DNA of 64,000 bases from Vreelandella lionensis (GTDB lineage: Bacteria; Pseudomonadota; Gammaproteobacteria; Pseudomonadales; Halomonadaceae): the NCBI RefSeq assembly GCF_002087295.1, contig NZ_MWVI01000071.1, forward strand, positions 29,391-93,390, read 5' to 3'. Position numbers and translations under genes: made by a program. This document shows positions 31,099-43,245 of the stretch, piece by piece. The notes under the pieces were generated by a model. It saw only the letters and a list, made by a program, of their open reading frames with translations, was not told where the DNA came from and searched no databases. The stretch's first letter is position 1; each line of letters begins with the position of its first letter.

Positions 31099-32642
31099 TA
31101 CAGCCACTATCATCGACAGCCGAACAGGATTGCTCTGTCACCTCGCTGGCCATCACTGGCGCAGGCCCCGCCTTTGGAGATGACGCCAATACCTGGCTTG
31201 CGACGTAGTAAACAATCGCCCCCAGCGCGGAGCCAGTGAACCAGCCGTAGTCATAGAACCAGTTCATCGTGCCGGTTAACAGTGACAGTAAGGTCAGTAC
31301 GACAGGAACCCCGAAAGCGATAAAACCGGCCATGTTGACCGCGGGATAGGCGTGACTATCCAGGTACAGGCTGGGCACACCCCAGGCGCTGTTTTTTAAT
31401 CAGGAAGTAGTCCACCGCCATAATGCCCGCAATGGGGCCTAACAGACTGGAGTAACCCAGCAGCCAGTTGGAGTACATTTGTTCAAGAGACACTCCAGGA
31501 GGAATGATGCCTGCCTTTTGTAACAGGTCATAGCATATCAGCAGCACTCCCACCGCACCGGTTATCAGCACGGCCACGCGTCTGGTTGATCACTTTTGGC
31601 GCTATGTTCTGAAAATCATTGGTAGGTGAGACGATATTAGAAGCGGTGTTGGTCGAAATAGTGGCAATAATGATCAATAACATCGCCATAATGACCCAGA
31701 AGGGGCTGTCGATATAACCGATTAACCTCACCGGGTCTGCAACAGTTTGCCCTACTAGCGATTCAGACGCAGCGGTTAGTACAACTCCAAGGGCAGCAAA
31801 GAACAACATCGTCAGCGGTAGACCAATAATTTGGCCTGCAATTTGATCTTTTTGGCTTTTGGCAAAGCGGCTGAAGTCAGGAATATTTAGTGAGAGAGTC
31901 GCCCAAAAACCCACCATGGCGGTCAAACCGGCAAAGAAATAACCATAAACGGAAGCCCCCTCAGGGCGCGATGGCGGTTGAGCCAGCAGCTCGGTCATCG
32001 ACATATGCGGCCACGCCCACATCATCAGGCCAACGCCTACGGCCAACAGCAGCGGTGCGGCCAACGTTTCCAGCCACTTAATCGACTCCGCTCCGCGAAT
32101 GACCACATACAGGTTCATCGCGCCGAAAACAAAAAAGCCAATCACCTCCCCCACGCCACCCAAAGCAGCCCAGGCAGGAATTAGCTCCGACAACAGCAAA
32201 TGGATAGCCAAACCACAAACATGGTTTGAATACCGAACCAGCCGCAGCCCACCAGCGCGCGTACTAGGCACGGCACATTCGAGCCCAAAATACCGAAGGA
32301 TGAGCGCAATACCGCCGGAAAAGGAATCCCGAACTTAGTGCCGGGAAAGGCATTCAGCGTCAGTGGAATCAGTACGATGACGTTGGCCAGCAGGATGGCA
32401 AAGAGCGCCTCCCCCACGCTCAAGCCGAAGTAGGCGGTTAGCACCCCACCCAGCGTATACGTGGGCACGCAGATCGACATCCCCACCCATAGTGCCGCGA
32501 TATTCCACTTACTCCAGGTACGCTCACTTGCCTGGGTAGGTGCAATATCTTTATTGAAGCGGGGACTATTGCGCACGTCCTCACCAACATTAAGTTCAAT
32601 CAACCCCTCTCTGTCTACCATCTGGGTTCTTGAGCCAGTCAT
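31079..32642 (-). CDS. NCS1-family nucleobase/hydantoin permease (frameshifted)
   Basis: A cytosine/uracil/allantoin-type symporter with about twelve hydrophobic segments. The N-terminus keeps the NCS1 pattern (WSKWNIAALWVGMSICVPTYTLGG, then FGIPFPAVLRSSFGI), and NIPDFSRFAKSQKDQIAGQIIGLP and GPIAGIMAVDYFLIKK are strong family blocks. Breaks near 32225, 31575 and 31380 split it into four pieces. I chose ATG 32642 because GAGGAG stands directly upstream; a start at 32711 would overlap the sigma-54-type element at 32701-32717. Genes for uracil reduction lie on the other side of the divergent spacer, so uracil, dihydrouracil or hydantoin is the probable substrate. Confidence 0.85.
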
Positions 32643-32700
32643 TTTATTCTCCTCAGCAGCGACATTGCCGACCGCCTGTACGGGTTCAGCTTTTGTCGCA

Positions 32701-32717
32701 GCAATAAGCATGCCTAA
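32701..32717 (-). promoter_or_regulatory. Putative sigma-54 promoter of the NCS1 permease
   Basis: On the minus strand the sequence reads TTTAGGCATGCTTATTGC, with the -24 GG (complement of 32713-32714) and the -12 GC (complement of 32701-32702) exactly ten bases apart. The -24 hexamer and the T-rich -12 approach match the RpoN consensus TGGCAC-N5-TTGC well. Transcription would begin near 32689, about 47 bases before the start codon. A near-copy precedes codA at 49251. Confidence 0.5.
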
Positions 32718-33078
32718 ACTGAAGACAGGATCGTTAACTTATTGAACAAAAAGCTGACTTTATCGACAGATATGCAGTCACCGCACTCTCAATTTTTATT
32801 GTGTTTTTGAACGCGACGTAAGACCACTAAAAACCTTAGCTGGTTAAAAAAATAACGCACCAAAAAGATACAAAAAAATAATTAAAACCACGAAGAAACT
32901 TCACAAGCTATTGATTTATAAAAATATAAAAAAATCACCAAACATATGCACGTATTCACCAAATCAGTAAAAAAAGGCTCTTTAAAAAACAAAAACATAT
33001 AAAATCAACAACTTAATATCATACTCAACGGTAGATAAAAAATCCTTGAAAAGAGACGGCATAAAGGACTATGTTCAA

Positions 33079-33102
33079 AAAGCTGTCAAACATGACAACT
33101 TT
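33079..33102. promoter_or_regulatory. 24-bp palindrome upstream of the pyrimidine operon
   Basis: AAAG-N-TGTCA, a four-base spacer, then TGACA-N-CTTT form a palindrome with a single mismatched pair, about 150 bases before the beta-ureidopropionase start. The size and symmetry suit a dimeric regulator such as the nearby LysR or the RutR-like TetR protein, but no known consensus matches exactly. Confidence 0.4.
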
Positions 33103-33151
33103 CAACATAACAATAAACGCTCGGCTTTAACGCCGTTGTCACCACCCGCCA

Positions 33152-33167
33152 AGTGACTGTCATCACT
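33152..33167. promoter_or_regulatory. 16-bp inverted repeat AGTGA-N6-TCACT
   Basis: A perfect five-base inverted repeat lies about 85 bases upstream of the beta-ureidopropionase start and 50 bases after the 24-bp palindrome. It may be a second operator. The evidence is symmetry and position only. Confidence 0.28.
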
Positions 33168-33253
33168 CTCATAACTATTACCGATTAGTGTTTTTAACTT
33201 GCCGTGATGCGCTAGCCAGTCTGGTGAGCGCGTATGACACGAGAGGGCTTTGT

Positions 33254-34120
33254 ATGCAGAAGATGAAAATCGGCCTGATTCAAATGGGCCCAAAAACCAG
33301 TACCGACCTGGAACCCGCCGCCATTCGAGACGCGATGAACGAAGCGCATCTGCCGCTGATAAAACAAGCCGCTGAACAAGGCGTGCAGGTGCTGTGCTTC
33401 CAGGAAGTGTTTAATCAACCCTACTTTTGCCCCAGCCAGGACAGCAAATGGTACGCCGCTGCCGAGCGGGTGCCGGAAGGCCCCACCTGCCAGATGATGC
33501 AGAAGCTCGCCGCCGAACACCGTATGGTGATCATCGTCCCTATCTATGAAGAAACCGAGACCGGCGTTTACTACAACACGGCAGCGGTGTTCGACGCTGA
33601 CGGTAGCTATCTGGGCAAATACCACCAAACACACATTCCCCAAGTGGCTGGCTTTTGGGAAAAATTCTTCTTTAAGCCGGGCCAATCCAACTGGCCGGTG
33701 TTCGATACCGCCTACGGCAAGATCGGCGTGTATATCTGCTACGACCGCCACTTCCCTGAAGGCTGGCGAGCACTGGCCCTTAACGGTGCCGAAGTCATCT
33801 TCAACCCCTCCGCGACTGTGGCCGGGCTATCCCAAATATTTATGGAGCTTGAACAGCCCGCCTCGGCCGCCGCTAACGGTTGCTTCATCGCTGCCATCAA
33901 CCGCGTAGGCAGCGAAGCGCCTTGGAATATCGGCGACTTTTACGGCTCCAGCTATATCGTCAACCCACGCGGCAAGATCGAAGCCCAGGCCAGCGAAACG
34001 GAAGACGAGCTGCTGGTACACGAGATCGATTTAGACATGGTGCGCGAGGTGCGCAACAACTGGCAGTTCTTCCGTGACCGCCGCCCGGAAACCTATACCC
34101 GCTTAACCGACGGCGAATAA
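33254..34120 (+). CDS. N-carbamoyl-beta-alanine amidohydrolase, nitrilase type
   Basis: An intact 288-residue member of the nitrilase superfamily. It should hydrolyse N-carbamoyl-beta-alanine to beta-alanine, CO2 and ammonia. The Glu-Lys-Cys catalytic set is visible: Glu in CFQEVFNQPYF, Lys in GKYHQTHIPQ and Cys in VYICYDRHFPEGWRA. WEKFFFKPG and INRVGSEAPWNIGDFYGSS are typical of beta-ureidopropionases. The start is the ATG at 33254; an upstream in-frame extension to 33188 lacks family residues. The dihydropyrimidinase gene follows after 31 bases. A second, unrelated M20-type carbamoyl hydrolase lies at 58782. Confidence 0.9.
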   Translation: MQKMKIGLIQMGPKTSTDLEPAAIRDAMNEAHLPLIKQAAEQGVQVLCFQEVFNQPYFCPSQDSKWYAAAERVPEGPTCQMMQKLAAEHRMVIIVPIYEETETGVYYNTAAVFDADGSYLGKYHQTHIPQVAGFWEKFFFKPGQSNWPVFDTAYGKIGVYICYDRHFPEGWRALALNGAEVIFNPSATVAGLSQIFMELEQPASAAANGCFIAAINRVGSEAPWNIGDFYGSSYIVNPRGKIEAQASETEDELLVHEIDLDMVREVRNNWQFFRDRRPETYTRLTDGE

Positions 34121-34151
34121 GCCCCTCAGTCAATTACCCCAGGAGTTAACC

Positions 34152-35593
<1,442 letters not shown>

Positions 35594-35633
35594 TCCCGGC
35601 CCTGCCGAAGAACAGAGCAATGGAGAAACGACC

Positions 35634-37014
35634 GTGACCCATTCACTTGATCACCTGCCCAGCGCAAAAGAGGTCGGCACCTACGACCCAGCGACGTTGG
35701 CACATAATTTCAGCGACCTTCACCCACCGCTGACGCCGCGCCAGGCTATCATCGAAAGCCAGCGCTGTCTCTACTGCTATGACGCGCCCTGCGTCGAGGC
35801 TTGCCCGTCGGACATTGATATCCCTAGCTTTATTCGCCAAATCAGCGAAAACAACATTAATGGCGCAGCGGAAACCATTCTGGAAGCCAATATCCTTGGC
35901 GGCAGCTGCGCCCGCGTATCCCCCACCGAAATCCTCTGCGAACGTAGCTGCGTGCGTAACCACGATGCCGAGTTTCAGCCGGAGCTGATTGGCCTACTCC
36001 AGCGACACGCTACTGACCATATGCAGTTTGATAGCCACCCCTTTAAGCGCGCCGCCAGCACTGGCCGCCACATCGCTGTGGTGGGTGCCGGGCCTGCGGG
36101 GCTCTCCTGCGCCCATCGACTGGCGATGCTCGGCCACCAAGTGACGGTTTTTGAAGCGGAGCAAAAGCCCGGCGGGCTAAACGAGTACGGCATCGCCCGC
36201 TACAAAATGACCGATGACTTTGCCCGCAAGGAAGTTGAGTTTTTACTGGAGGTCGGCGGCATTGACCTTCAGTATGGCCAGCGGCTCGGGTATAACCTCG
36301 AGCTTTCCACGCTGCATCCGCAGTATGACAGCGTGTTTCTCGGTTTAGGCCTGGGTGCCAGCCGCGCCCTGGGACTAACCGGCGAGAATGCACCGGGCCT
36401 GATGCCTGCAGTGGATTACATCAAAACCCTGCGTCAAACCGATGACCTGGGCAGCCTCACCGTGACCAAACGCTGCATTGTGATTGGTGCAGGCAATACT
36501 GCGATCGATATGGCAACGCAAATGGCTCGCCTGGGAGCCACCGAGGTGACGCTGGTCTACCGTCGCGGCGTGGAGGCGATGTCCGCCACAGACCACGAGC
36601 AGGAGATCGCCAAAGCCAACGGTGTACGCATGGGGACCGGGGCGCAGCCCGATGAAATCTTGCTGGATGACCAGGGCCCCGTCGCGGGCATGCGCTTTGC
36701 CAAGACCATTGAGCAAGCGGGCCAATTATCCCCGACGGGCGAAACGATTGAGATTGCCGCCGACGCCATCTTCAAAGCCATAGGCCAACGCTTTGATAAC
36801 ACCAGCCTCGCTGATGCCACCGCCGCCGAGTTAGCCCGGGACGGCGAGCGCATTCATGTCGATGGAATGTTCCGCACCTCGCTTCCCCAATATTTATGCC
36901 GGTGGCGACTGTGTGAAACCCGGCCAGGATCTCACCGTACAAGCCGTGCAGCACGGCAAGCTGGCGGCTCACGCCATCCATCAAGCGCTCGCCGCCCAGC
37001 AGGAGGCCGCATGA
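35634..37014 (+). CDS. preT: Dihydropyrimidine dehydrogenase subunit PreT (frameshifted near its end)
   Basis: The FAD and Fe-S subunit of NAD-dependent dihydropyrimidine dehydrogenase. The N-terminal cysteine set (CLYCYDAPCVEACP, later CARVSPTEILCERSC) is followed by the FAD loop VVGAGPAGLSCAHRLA and the NAD loop CIVIGAGNTAIDMATQ. The frame shifts near 36885; the true C-terminus (GGDCVKPGQDLTVQAVQHGKL) ends at TGA 37012-37014, overlapping ATG 37011 of preA. Because of the shift, translation of the sequence as given runs on into preA. The start codon is GTG with GGAG eight bases upstream. Confidence 0.9.
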
Positions 37015-38355
37015 ACCCCACGCATGTCAACACCCTCTCTTTTCCAGGCAAGAAAAACAGCGGCGACAGCGTGGTGAACGGCGTTGATCTGTCGGTGAAT
37101 TTTGCCGGTATCAAAGCCACTAACCCCTTCTGGCTCGCCTCTGCCCCGCCCACCGACAAAGCTTACAACGTAGTGCGCGCCTATGAAGCGGGCTGGGGTG
37201 GCGTTGTTTGGAAAACCCTCGGCGAAGAACCTCCGGCGGTGAACGTCTCCTCACGTTACTCGGCCCACTACGGCAAAAACCGTGAGGTAATCGGCTTTAA
37301 CAATATCGAGCTGATTACCGACCGCTCGCTGGAGATCAACCTTCAAGAGATCACCCAGGTGAAGAAGGACTGGCCCGACCGTGCGCTAATCGTCTCCATC
37401 ATGGTGCCCTGCAATGAAGAGGCCTGGGCCTACATTCTGCCGCTGGTGGAAGCCACCGGCGCAGACGGTATCGAGCTCAACTTAGGTTGCCCTCACGGCA
37501 TGCCAGAGCGCGGCATGGGTGCGGCAGTAGGCCCAAAACCCCGACCTGATCGAGAAAGTCACCTACTGGTGTAAGAAGCACTACTCCAAGCCAGGAAATC
37601 GTCAAACTCACGCCGAATATCACCGATATTCGCGTAGGCGCCCAGGCGGCGCTGCGAGGTGGGGCCGACGCGGTGTCGCTGATCAACACCATCAACTCGA
37701 TCACCAGCATTGACCTGGACAACATGGTCGCCAAGCCCACGGTAGGCCACCAAAGCACCCACGGCGTCTACTGCGGCAGCGCCGTGAAGCCTATTGCGAT
37801 GAATATGGTGGCGGAAATCGCCCGCGACCCGGCCACGCCAACGCTGCCCATTTCGGGCATTGGCGGTATTTCCACCTGGCGGGATGCAGCGGAATTTATC
37901 GCCCTGGGCGCAGGTAGCGTACAGGTATGCACCGCCGCCATGCTCAACGGTTTTAGGATTGTAGAGGAGATGAAAGACGGCCTCTCCCGCTGGATGGCGG
38001 AAAAAGGCTACGACTCCATTGAGGCGTTTTCCCGCAAGGCGGTGCCACACACCACCGACTGGAAGCATCTGGATATCAACTTCAAGACCATCGCCCATAT
38101 CAACCAGGATTTGTGCATCGAGTGTGGCCGCTGCTATATCGCCTGCGAAGAACCTCTCACCAGTCGATTGCCAAGCTCACCGAGCGGGACGGCCCACGCC
38201 GCTACGAGGTAATCGAAGACGAGTGCGTGGGCTGCAACCTGTGCCAAATCACCTGCCCCGTAGAGAACTGCATCACCATGGTGCCTCAGGAAACCGGCAA
38301 ACCGTTCCTAGCCTGGGATAACGACCCGCGTAACCCCTTCCGTGTCGCTTCATAA
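37011..38355 (+). CDS. preA: Dihydropyrimidine dehydrogenase subunit PreA (frameshifted)
   Basis: The FMN-containing catalytic subunit that reduces uracil and thymine to the dihydro forms. The N-terminal barrel keeps NPFWLASAPPTDKAYNV, and the active-site loop LNLGCPHGMPERGMG supplies the catalytic Cys. GIGGISTWRDAAEFIALGA binds FMN phosphate. Two C-terminal ferredoxin motifs (CIECGRCYIAC and CVGCNLCQITCP) carry 4Fe-4S clusters. Breaks lie near 37535, 37590 and 38155. The corrected length is about 448 residues. It ends the operon; a hairpin follows at 38378. Confidence 0.9.
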
Positions 38356-38373
38356 CCACCCAGGATGATCACT

Positions 38374-39320
38374 CTAACGACCGCCTCCTTTATAGGAAGC
38401 GGTCGCATTTCCACTTTCAAAACGTACTCGTAGGGAAGCAGCATGCTCTCGGACTAGTTCCAGCATGGCGGTCGCAGCTGCAGAAGGAGAGCCACGCGAG
38501 GGAGTAATAATGCCTAATGACCGCGGGACGTGGGGGGCCGTTAAAGGGCGCCAGCCAATGCCCTCCGCGGAAATCTGGCGAAAGCTGAGTGAAGGGAGCG
38601 CAGCCACCCCTAAACCTGCGGCCACCATCCGTCCGGCGGTGCCAATTTGGCTGACTTCACACATCAAATCCATTTCAAGGCTCAGCTCTTTTAAGACGCT
38701 CTCTATCGCAGCACGCGTGCTCGACAAGCGGCTCACGCCGATAATGGGGTAGCGCAGTAGCGCCTCCCAAGGCACGGTGTCCATCGCTAATAAGGGGTGC
38801 CCATCCGGACATACCGCGACAAAGTAGTCTTCTACGAGCGGCTCAAAATGGGTTGCTTCTGCGCGAAGCGGCTGTACCGATAGCCCAATATCGGCCCGGT
38901 GGTCACTCACCAAATCGCCCCCCGGGGAGCCAATACGTCGTGAACGCTGATGGCGATATTGGGAAATCGACGCCGATAGTCGGCGAGCACGGTTGGCAAA
39001 AATCCCGCCGCTAATGTCGGCAGCGCAGCGAGCGTTATTTTGCCTCTCTGTTTATTGTACAGCTCTCCCAGATCGCCCAGCGCCTCATCCCAATCGCCAA
39101 TTAGCCGTCTAGCCGTGGGCAGAAAGAATTTTCCTTCCGGAGTGAGCTGTACGCCTCGCGGCGAGCGATTAAACAGCACACCGCCAACACACTCCTCCAA
39201 TTTTCGAATAGCAATACTCAAGGCTGGCTGCGACATGTGCAGGCGCTCGGACGCTTCAACGAAGCTGCCGAACTCGGCAATCGCCACAAAGGCTTTTAGT
39301 TGTCGGATGGAAGGCTGCAT
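38374..39320 (-). CDS. LysR-family regulator divergent from the TRAP operon (frameshifted)
   Basis: The N-terminal helix-turn-helix reads FVAIAEFGSFVEASERLHMSQPALSIAIRKLEE, and the effector domain begins near residue 90. The frame breaks at a C/G run near 38920, within HDVLAPGG. The corrected protein has about 315 residues. It is divergent from the TAXI-TRAP/BKACE operon with about 130 bases between, so it most likely controls that operon. The spacer holds an AT palindrome (TATAATTATA, 39344-39353) that could be part of a LysR site or of a promoter. Confidence 0.82.
38378..38405. terminator. Bidirectional hairpin between preA and LysR
   Basis: CGACCGC at 38378-38384 pairs with GCGGTCG at 38399-38405, and the inner TCCT pairs with AGGA around TTAT, with one mismatch between the two stems. 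CATTT follows on the plus strand. It lies between convergent genes and overlaps the last codons of the LysR gene. Confidence 0.6.
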
Positions 39321-39450
39321 AAATAAAGTAAAAGTCTCGTTCGTATAATTATATTAGACAAATACTAGCAGGCTCTCTCATTCTTAATAAGTCAAATGAC
39401 ACGCATCTTCTGGAACCAACAACCCACAATACCCAGAGAGAGCAATTGCT

Positions 39451-40424
39451 ATGTACTCACTAAAAACGCCGCTCTTAACCGCCATTCTCAGCGCTGGCTT
39501 AATCGCAGGCACGGCTGCTCAAGCAGAAGAGCAGCTGTTAATTGGCTCAACCTCTACATCGTCTAGCCAATACGGCTATTTCGTCGCCGTTGGGCAAATT
39601 ATTAATCAGCATGTGGACGGTGTGCGCACCTCGGTCGTAGAAACCGGTGCCACAGTGGACAACTTGCGCCGCATTTTAAGAAACCAGGTCGACATGGGCC
39701 TCGTCACCACGAACGTGGGCTATCACGCCTATGCGGGTGAGGGAGAGTTTGAAAGCCGCCCCGTCGATAACCGCCTGCTTTGGGTCTATTCCCAAGCACC
39801 ACAAAATGTCGTGATGCGCGAAGACTCTGGCGTGACCAGCATGGCGGAATTGGACGGTGCCCGCCTCAATCCTGGCATCACCGGCTCTGCCACAGAAGCA
39901 ACGACGATTGCCGTCATGGAGACGCTGGGCCTAACCCCTGAGTATGTGCGCGGCTCTACCACGGACGTGGTTGCCGGTGTAAAAGACAATCGCATGGCGG
40001 GGTACGTCAAATCTGGCGTAGGTGAAAACTGGATGGTTCCTCCATGGATATTGCAACGTTTACGCCGATCCAAGTGCTGTCGCTTAGCGATGAACAGGCT
40101 GAAACGCTGAATGAACAGATGCCTGATATTTCCGTGGTCAATATCCCCGAGGGAGCGGCGGATGGCCAGCCCGCCTACACGACCTGGAGCTTTGGCTTAG
40201 CGATGCACGCAAGCCCCGAACTTGATGAAGAAACGGCTTACCAAATTGTTAAAGCCGTGATGGAAAATCCCGAACCGCAGGTCAGTGCGCTCGCTAATCT
40301 CGCCGATGTTGATATCGCCGAACTCACCCTCAGCAGCGGAACAGTGCCTTTTCACCCTGGTGCCGCACGCTATTTTGAAGAGCAGGGATACGATATTCCT
40401 GACCGTCTGATGTCATCAGAATAA
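39451..40424 (+). CDS. TAXI-family TRAP solute-binding protein (frameshifted)
   Basis: A periplasmic binding protein with a signal peptide (AILSAGLIAGTAAQAEE). The TAXI fold begins with LLIGSTSTSSSQYGYFVAVGQIIN; the typical block DNLRRILRNQVDMGLVTTNVGYHAYAGEG and a C-terminal PFHPGAARYFEEQGY follow. It should deliver its ligand to the DctQM-type permease in the next gene. The frame breaks near 40035-40060. TAXI proteins often bind carboxylates such as glutamate or 2-oxo acids; the ligand here is unknown. It heads the operon that continues to 45770. Confidence 0.88.
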
Positions 40425-40442
40425 GGGAAGGAGCTCGGTTCC

Positions 40443-42319
40443 ATGCGCAATAAACTGCTCATGCTGGTCGCCCTGTTTTTGGGCGGCTTCATCTTCTACA
40501 CCTCAGCGGCTGGGCCTTTTGAAAGCTTGGTTCATCGCAGTCTGTTTCTTGCGCTGGTGATCGGGCTGGGGTTACTCACCTATCCCTTGGGCGCTGGTAA
40601 AACATGGCGCCCAGTAGGGGTGGTGATTGATTGTTTATTAGCCCTGGGGGCAATTACCGCCTGCCTGTTTATTACCTTCAACGCCAATAGCATTCTGACC
40701 ACGCTACCCTGGGCCACCCCCCAGGATATGGCGCTCACGGCCATTTTAGTGGTGTCTATTTTGGAAGTGGCCCGACGGGTATTGGATGGGTATTCCCGCT
40801 ACTAGTCACCATCGGTATCGCCTATGCCCTGCTGGGTGACCGACTGTCAGGCCCGCTCAGCCATCGAGGTTTTGATGCTAGTTTCGTGACAGAAACGCTG
40901 TTTCTCGGGGATTTAGGCGTATGGGGAATGCTACTCGGCGTAGCTGCCACTACCATTGCCGCGTTTGTACTCTTTGGCAGTCTCTTGCTCCACACAGGTG
41001 GCGGCCAGACCTTTATTGATCTTTCAATGCGCATCGGTGGGCGAAGCCAAGGAGGCGCCGCCAAAATCGCGACCGTGGCTTCCAGCCTATTTGCGATGGT
41101 GAGCGGAAGCGCGGTGGCTAACGTAGCCACCACGGGCAACTTCACCATTCCTATGATGAAACGGCTCAAATACCCACCGGCCTTTGCTGGCGGCGTTGAA
41201 GCGGTTGCATCTACCGGAGGCCAGATCGCGCCGCCGATTCTAGGCGCCGCAGCGTTTATCATGGCTGAGATACTCGGTGTCAGCTATGTCACCATTGCCT
41301 TAGCCGCCGTGTTACCCGCGTTCCTTTTCTATGTAGCGGTCTTTTTTACGCTGCACTTGGTCGCTGTGCGCAAAGCCTTACCGCTGGTCCCAGAGAGCGA
41401 GCTTCCCGCTTGGCCAGATGTGCTCCAATTTAAGCGGCTGACCCCGATTGTTGCCGCATTGGGTGGCTTGTTTGGTGGCGTTCTCAATGGCTACTCCATC
41501 CAATTCGCAGCTTTCTTGGGCATTACTTTGCTGCTTGTCAGTTATCTTTTCTTTGCCTTATTGGACCGAACGCCGCCCCGTCAAATCGTACGTTCGCTAC
41601 TGACGGGCCTGGAAGATGCTGGCAAGGGCATGGTCATTATTGGGGTGTTGCTCGCCGGGGCGCAGATTCTGGTGGCCATGCTCAACTTAACGGGCATTGG
41701 CGTCACGCTGTCGACGCTAGTGGTCAGTGTCGCTGGTGAGCAGGTGTTTCTAGTCGCGCTAATTGTCGCGGTCATCTGCTTGATTATGGGCATGGGCATT
41801 CCGACTACCGCGGCCTATGTGCTGGTCGCCGCCGTACTGGCTCCTGCACTGACCCGCATCGGTATCGAACCCTTGGTCGCCCATCTGTTCGTCTTCTATT
41901 TTGCGACGATATCGGTCATCACTCCGCCTGTGTGCATCGCGGTATTTGTTGCTGCGGGGATCGCCAAGGCGGGCTGGTTACAAGTCGCGGGGCACGCTAT
42001 CCGCTTGGGAGCCACCACCTACATTATTCCCTTCTTGATTCTGGCGTACCCCGCGCTTATCGGTTTAGGCGATGCCTGGGACATTACCTTAGCCGCCGCA
42101 CGTGCCATGGCCTTTGTTTTGGCTTTCGCGGGTATATTGGGGGGCGCTCGCCTTTTCGGCAACCGATGGCTGGATAGTGCGCTGCTGGCAACCACAGGGC
42201 TATTGGCGCTGGTGCCGAATATCGCACTTGGGTTAGTCGGCATTGCGGGACTGACGGGGCTCTATCTATGGGCCTGGCAATCCTCTCGACGTGTTGCACT
42301 GCAAGGAGCGGAGCTATGA
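40443..42319 (+). CDS. TRAP transporter fused permease, DctQM type (frameshifted)
   Basis: A membrane protein of about 625 residues with a small N-terminal DctQ-like part (four helices) joined to a large DctM-like part. Conserved blocks are GGAAKIATVASSLFAMVSGSAVANVATTGNFTIPMMKR, GGVEAVASTGGQIAPPILGAAAF and MGMGIPTTAAYVLVA. It is a Na+-coupled secondary transporter that works with the TAXI protein. The frame shifts near 40785, after EVARRVL. The stop overlaps the ATG of the next gene at 42316. Confidence 0.88.
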
Positions 42320-42336
42320 GTCATCAAGGAGTGAAC

Positions 42337-43245
42337 ATGACGAATATTGCGATGATTGGCTGTGGCACCATCGGCATTAGTTGGACCGCCTACTTTCTTT
42401 CTCGCGGTTTACATGTCACGGCTTTCGACCCGGATGCCACCGCCCGCGCCCAATTTACCCAGCGCGTGGCTGAAGATATGCGTGCCCTTGGTGCCGAGGC
42501 CCGCACGCCAGTGGTCGCGCAAACGCTGGCAGAGGCCTTAGAAGGCGTAGAGCTGATCGTCGAAAATGCGCCTGAATCCGTCTCGCTCAAGCAACAGCTC
42601 TTAGCAGATATTCAACAGGCAGCGCCTTCACAAGCGTTGGTGGTGAGCAGCACCTCCTCTTTAAAGCACTCTGATATCACTAAGGGTGCACCTGCGCCTG
42701 AGCGCATTATTATCGCGCACCCCTTCAATCCGCCCCACCTAGTCCCTCTGGTCGAACTCTACGGGCCAGACACTGAGCTGGTGCAGCGATTGGTCGATTT
42801 TTATCGGCGTATCGGTAAGCAGCCGGTGATGCTACGTAAAGAGATGATTGGCCATATTGCGAATCGACTCTCTTCGGCATTGTGGCGGGAAGCGCTCTAT
42901 CTATTACAGGAAGGCGTGGCCAGCGGGGAAGACATCGACCTGGCAGTAACGGCAGGCCCAGGGTTGCGGTGGGCCATTCAAGGGCCGTTCCTGACTTATC
43001 ATCTGGGCGGCGGCCAAGGGGGCATTCGCCACTACTTGGAACACCTCGGCCCTAGCCAGGAGTATCGCTGGGCTAGCTTAGGCCAACCGACCATGAACGA
43101 TGAGCTGTATGCGCAAGTGATCCATGGGGTTGAATCTGCGACGCAAGGCCAATCACTGCCTGACCTTTTTTCTGAACGAGATCGGCAGTTGACGGCTATT
43201 CAGCAAGCGCTGGCAATTAACGTAAAACAGGAGGAGACCTTATGA
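42337..43245 (+). CDS. 3-hydroxy-acid dehydrogenase, carnitine-dehydrogenase-like
   Basis: An intact NAD-dependent dehydrogenase of the 3-hydroxyacyl-CoA dehydrogenase fold. The Rossmann loop is IGCGTIGISWTAYFLSRG; ENAPESVSLK, SSTSSLKHSDI, AHPFNPPHLVPLVEL and MIGHIANRLSSALWREALYL match L-carnitine 3-dehydrogenase and relatives. It would oxidise a 3-hydroxy carboxylate to a 3-keto acid. ATG 42337 has AAGGAG five bases upstream; ATG 42316, overlapping the permease stop, is the alternative. The next gene encodes a beta-keto acid cleavage enzyme, the expected following step. Confidence 0.82.
   Translation: MTNIAMIGCGTIGISWTAYFLSRGLHVTAFDPDATARAQFTQRVAEDMRALGAEARTPVVAQTLAEALEGVELIVENAPESVSLKQQLLADIQQAAPSQALVVSSTSSLKHSDITKGAPAPERIIIAHPFNPPHLVPLVELYGPDTELVQRLVDFYRRIGKQPVMLRKEMIGHIANRLSSALWREALYLLQEGVASGEDIDLAVTAGPGLRWAIQGPFLTYHLGGGQGGIRHYLEHLGPSQEYRWASLGQPTMNDELYAQVIHGVESATQGQSLPDLFSERDRQLTAIQQALAINVKQEETL

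Larger units (their letters stand above)
32643..33253. other. AT-rich divergent regulatory spacer
   Basis: About 610 bases without a credible gene separate the permease from the beta-ureidopropionase gene. From about 32750 to 33120 the DNA is strikingly rich in A and T, with many A runs, unlike the GC-rich genes around it. It holds a sigma-54-type element (32701-32717) and two inverted repeats (33079-33102 and 33152-33167), described separately. I see no RNA gene or mobile-element end in it. Confidence 0.6.

Noticed and set aside
35634..37574. A single long frame apparently fusing PreT to PreA
   Set aside because: The FAD/NAD C-terminal block (GGDCVKPGQDLTVQAVQ) is present in another frame and ends in TGA overlapping the preA ATG, so the run-on results from a one-base loss near 36885 and not from a natural fusion.
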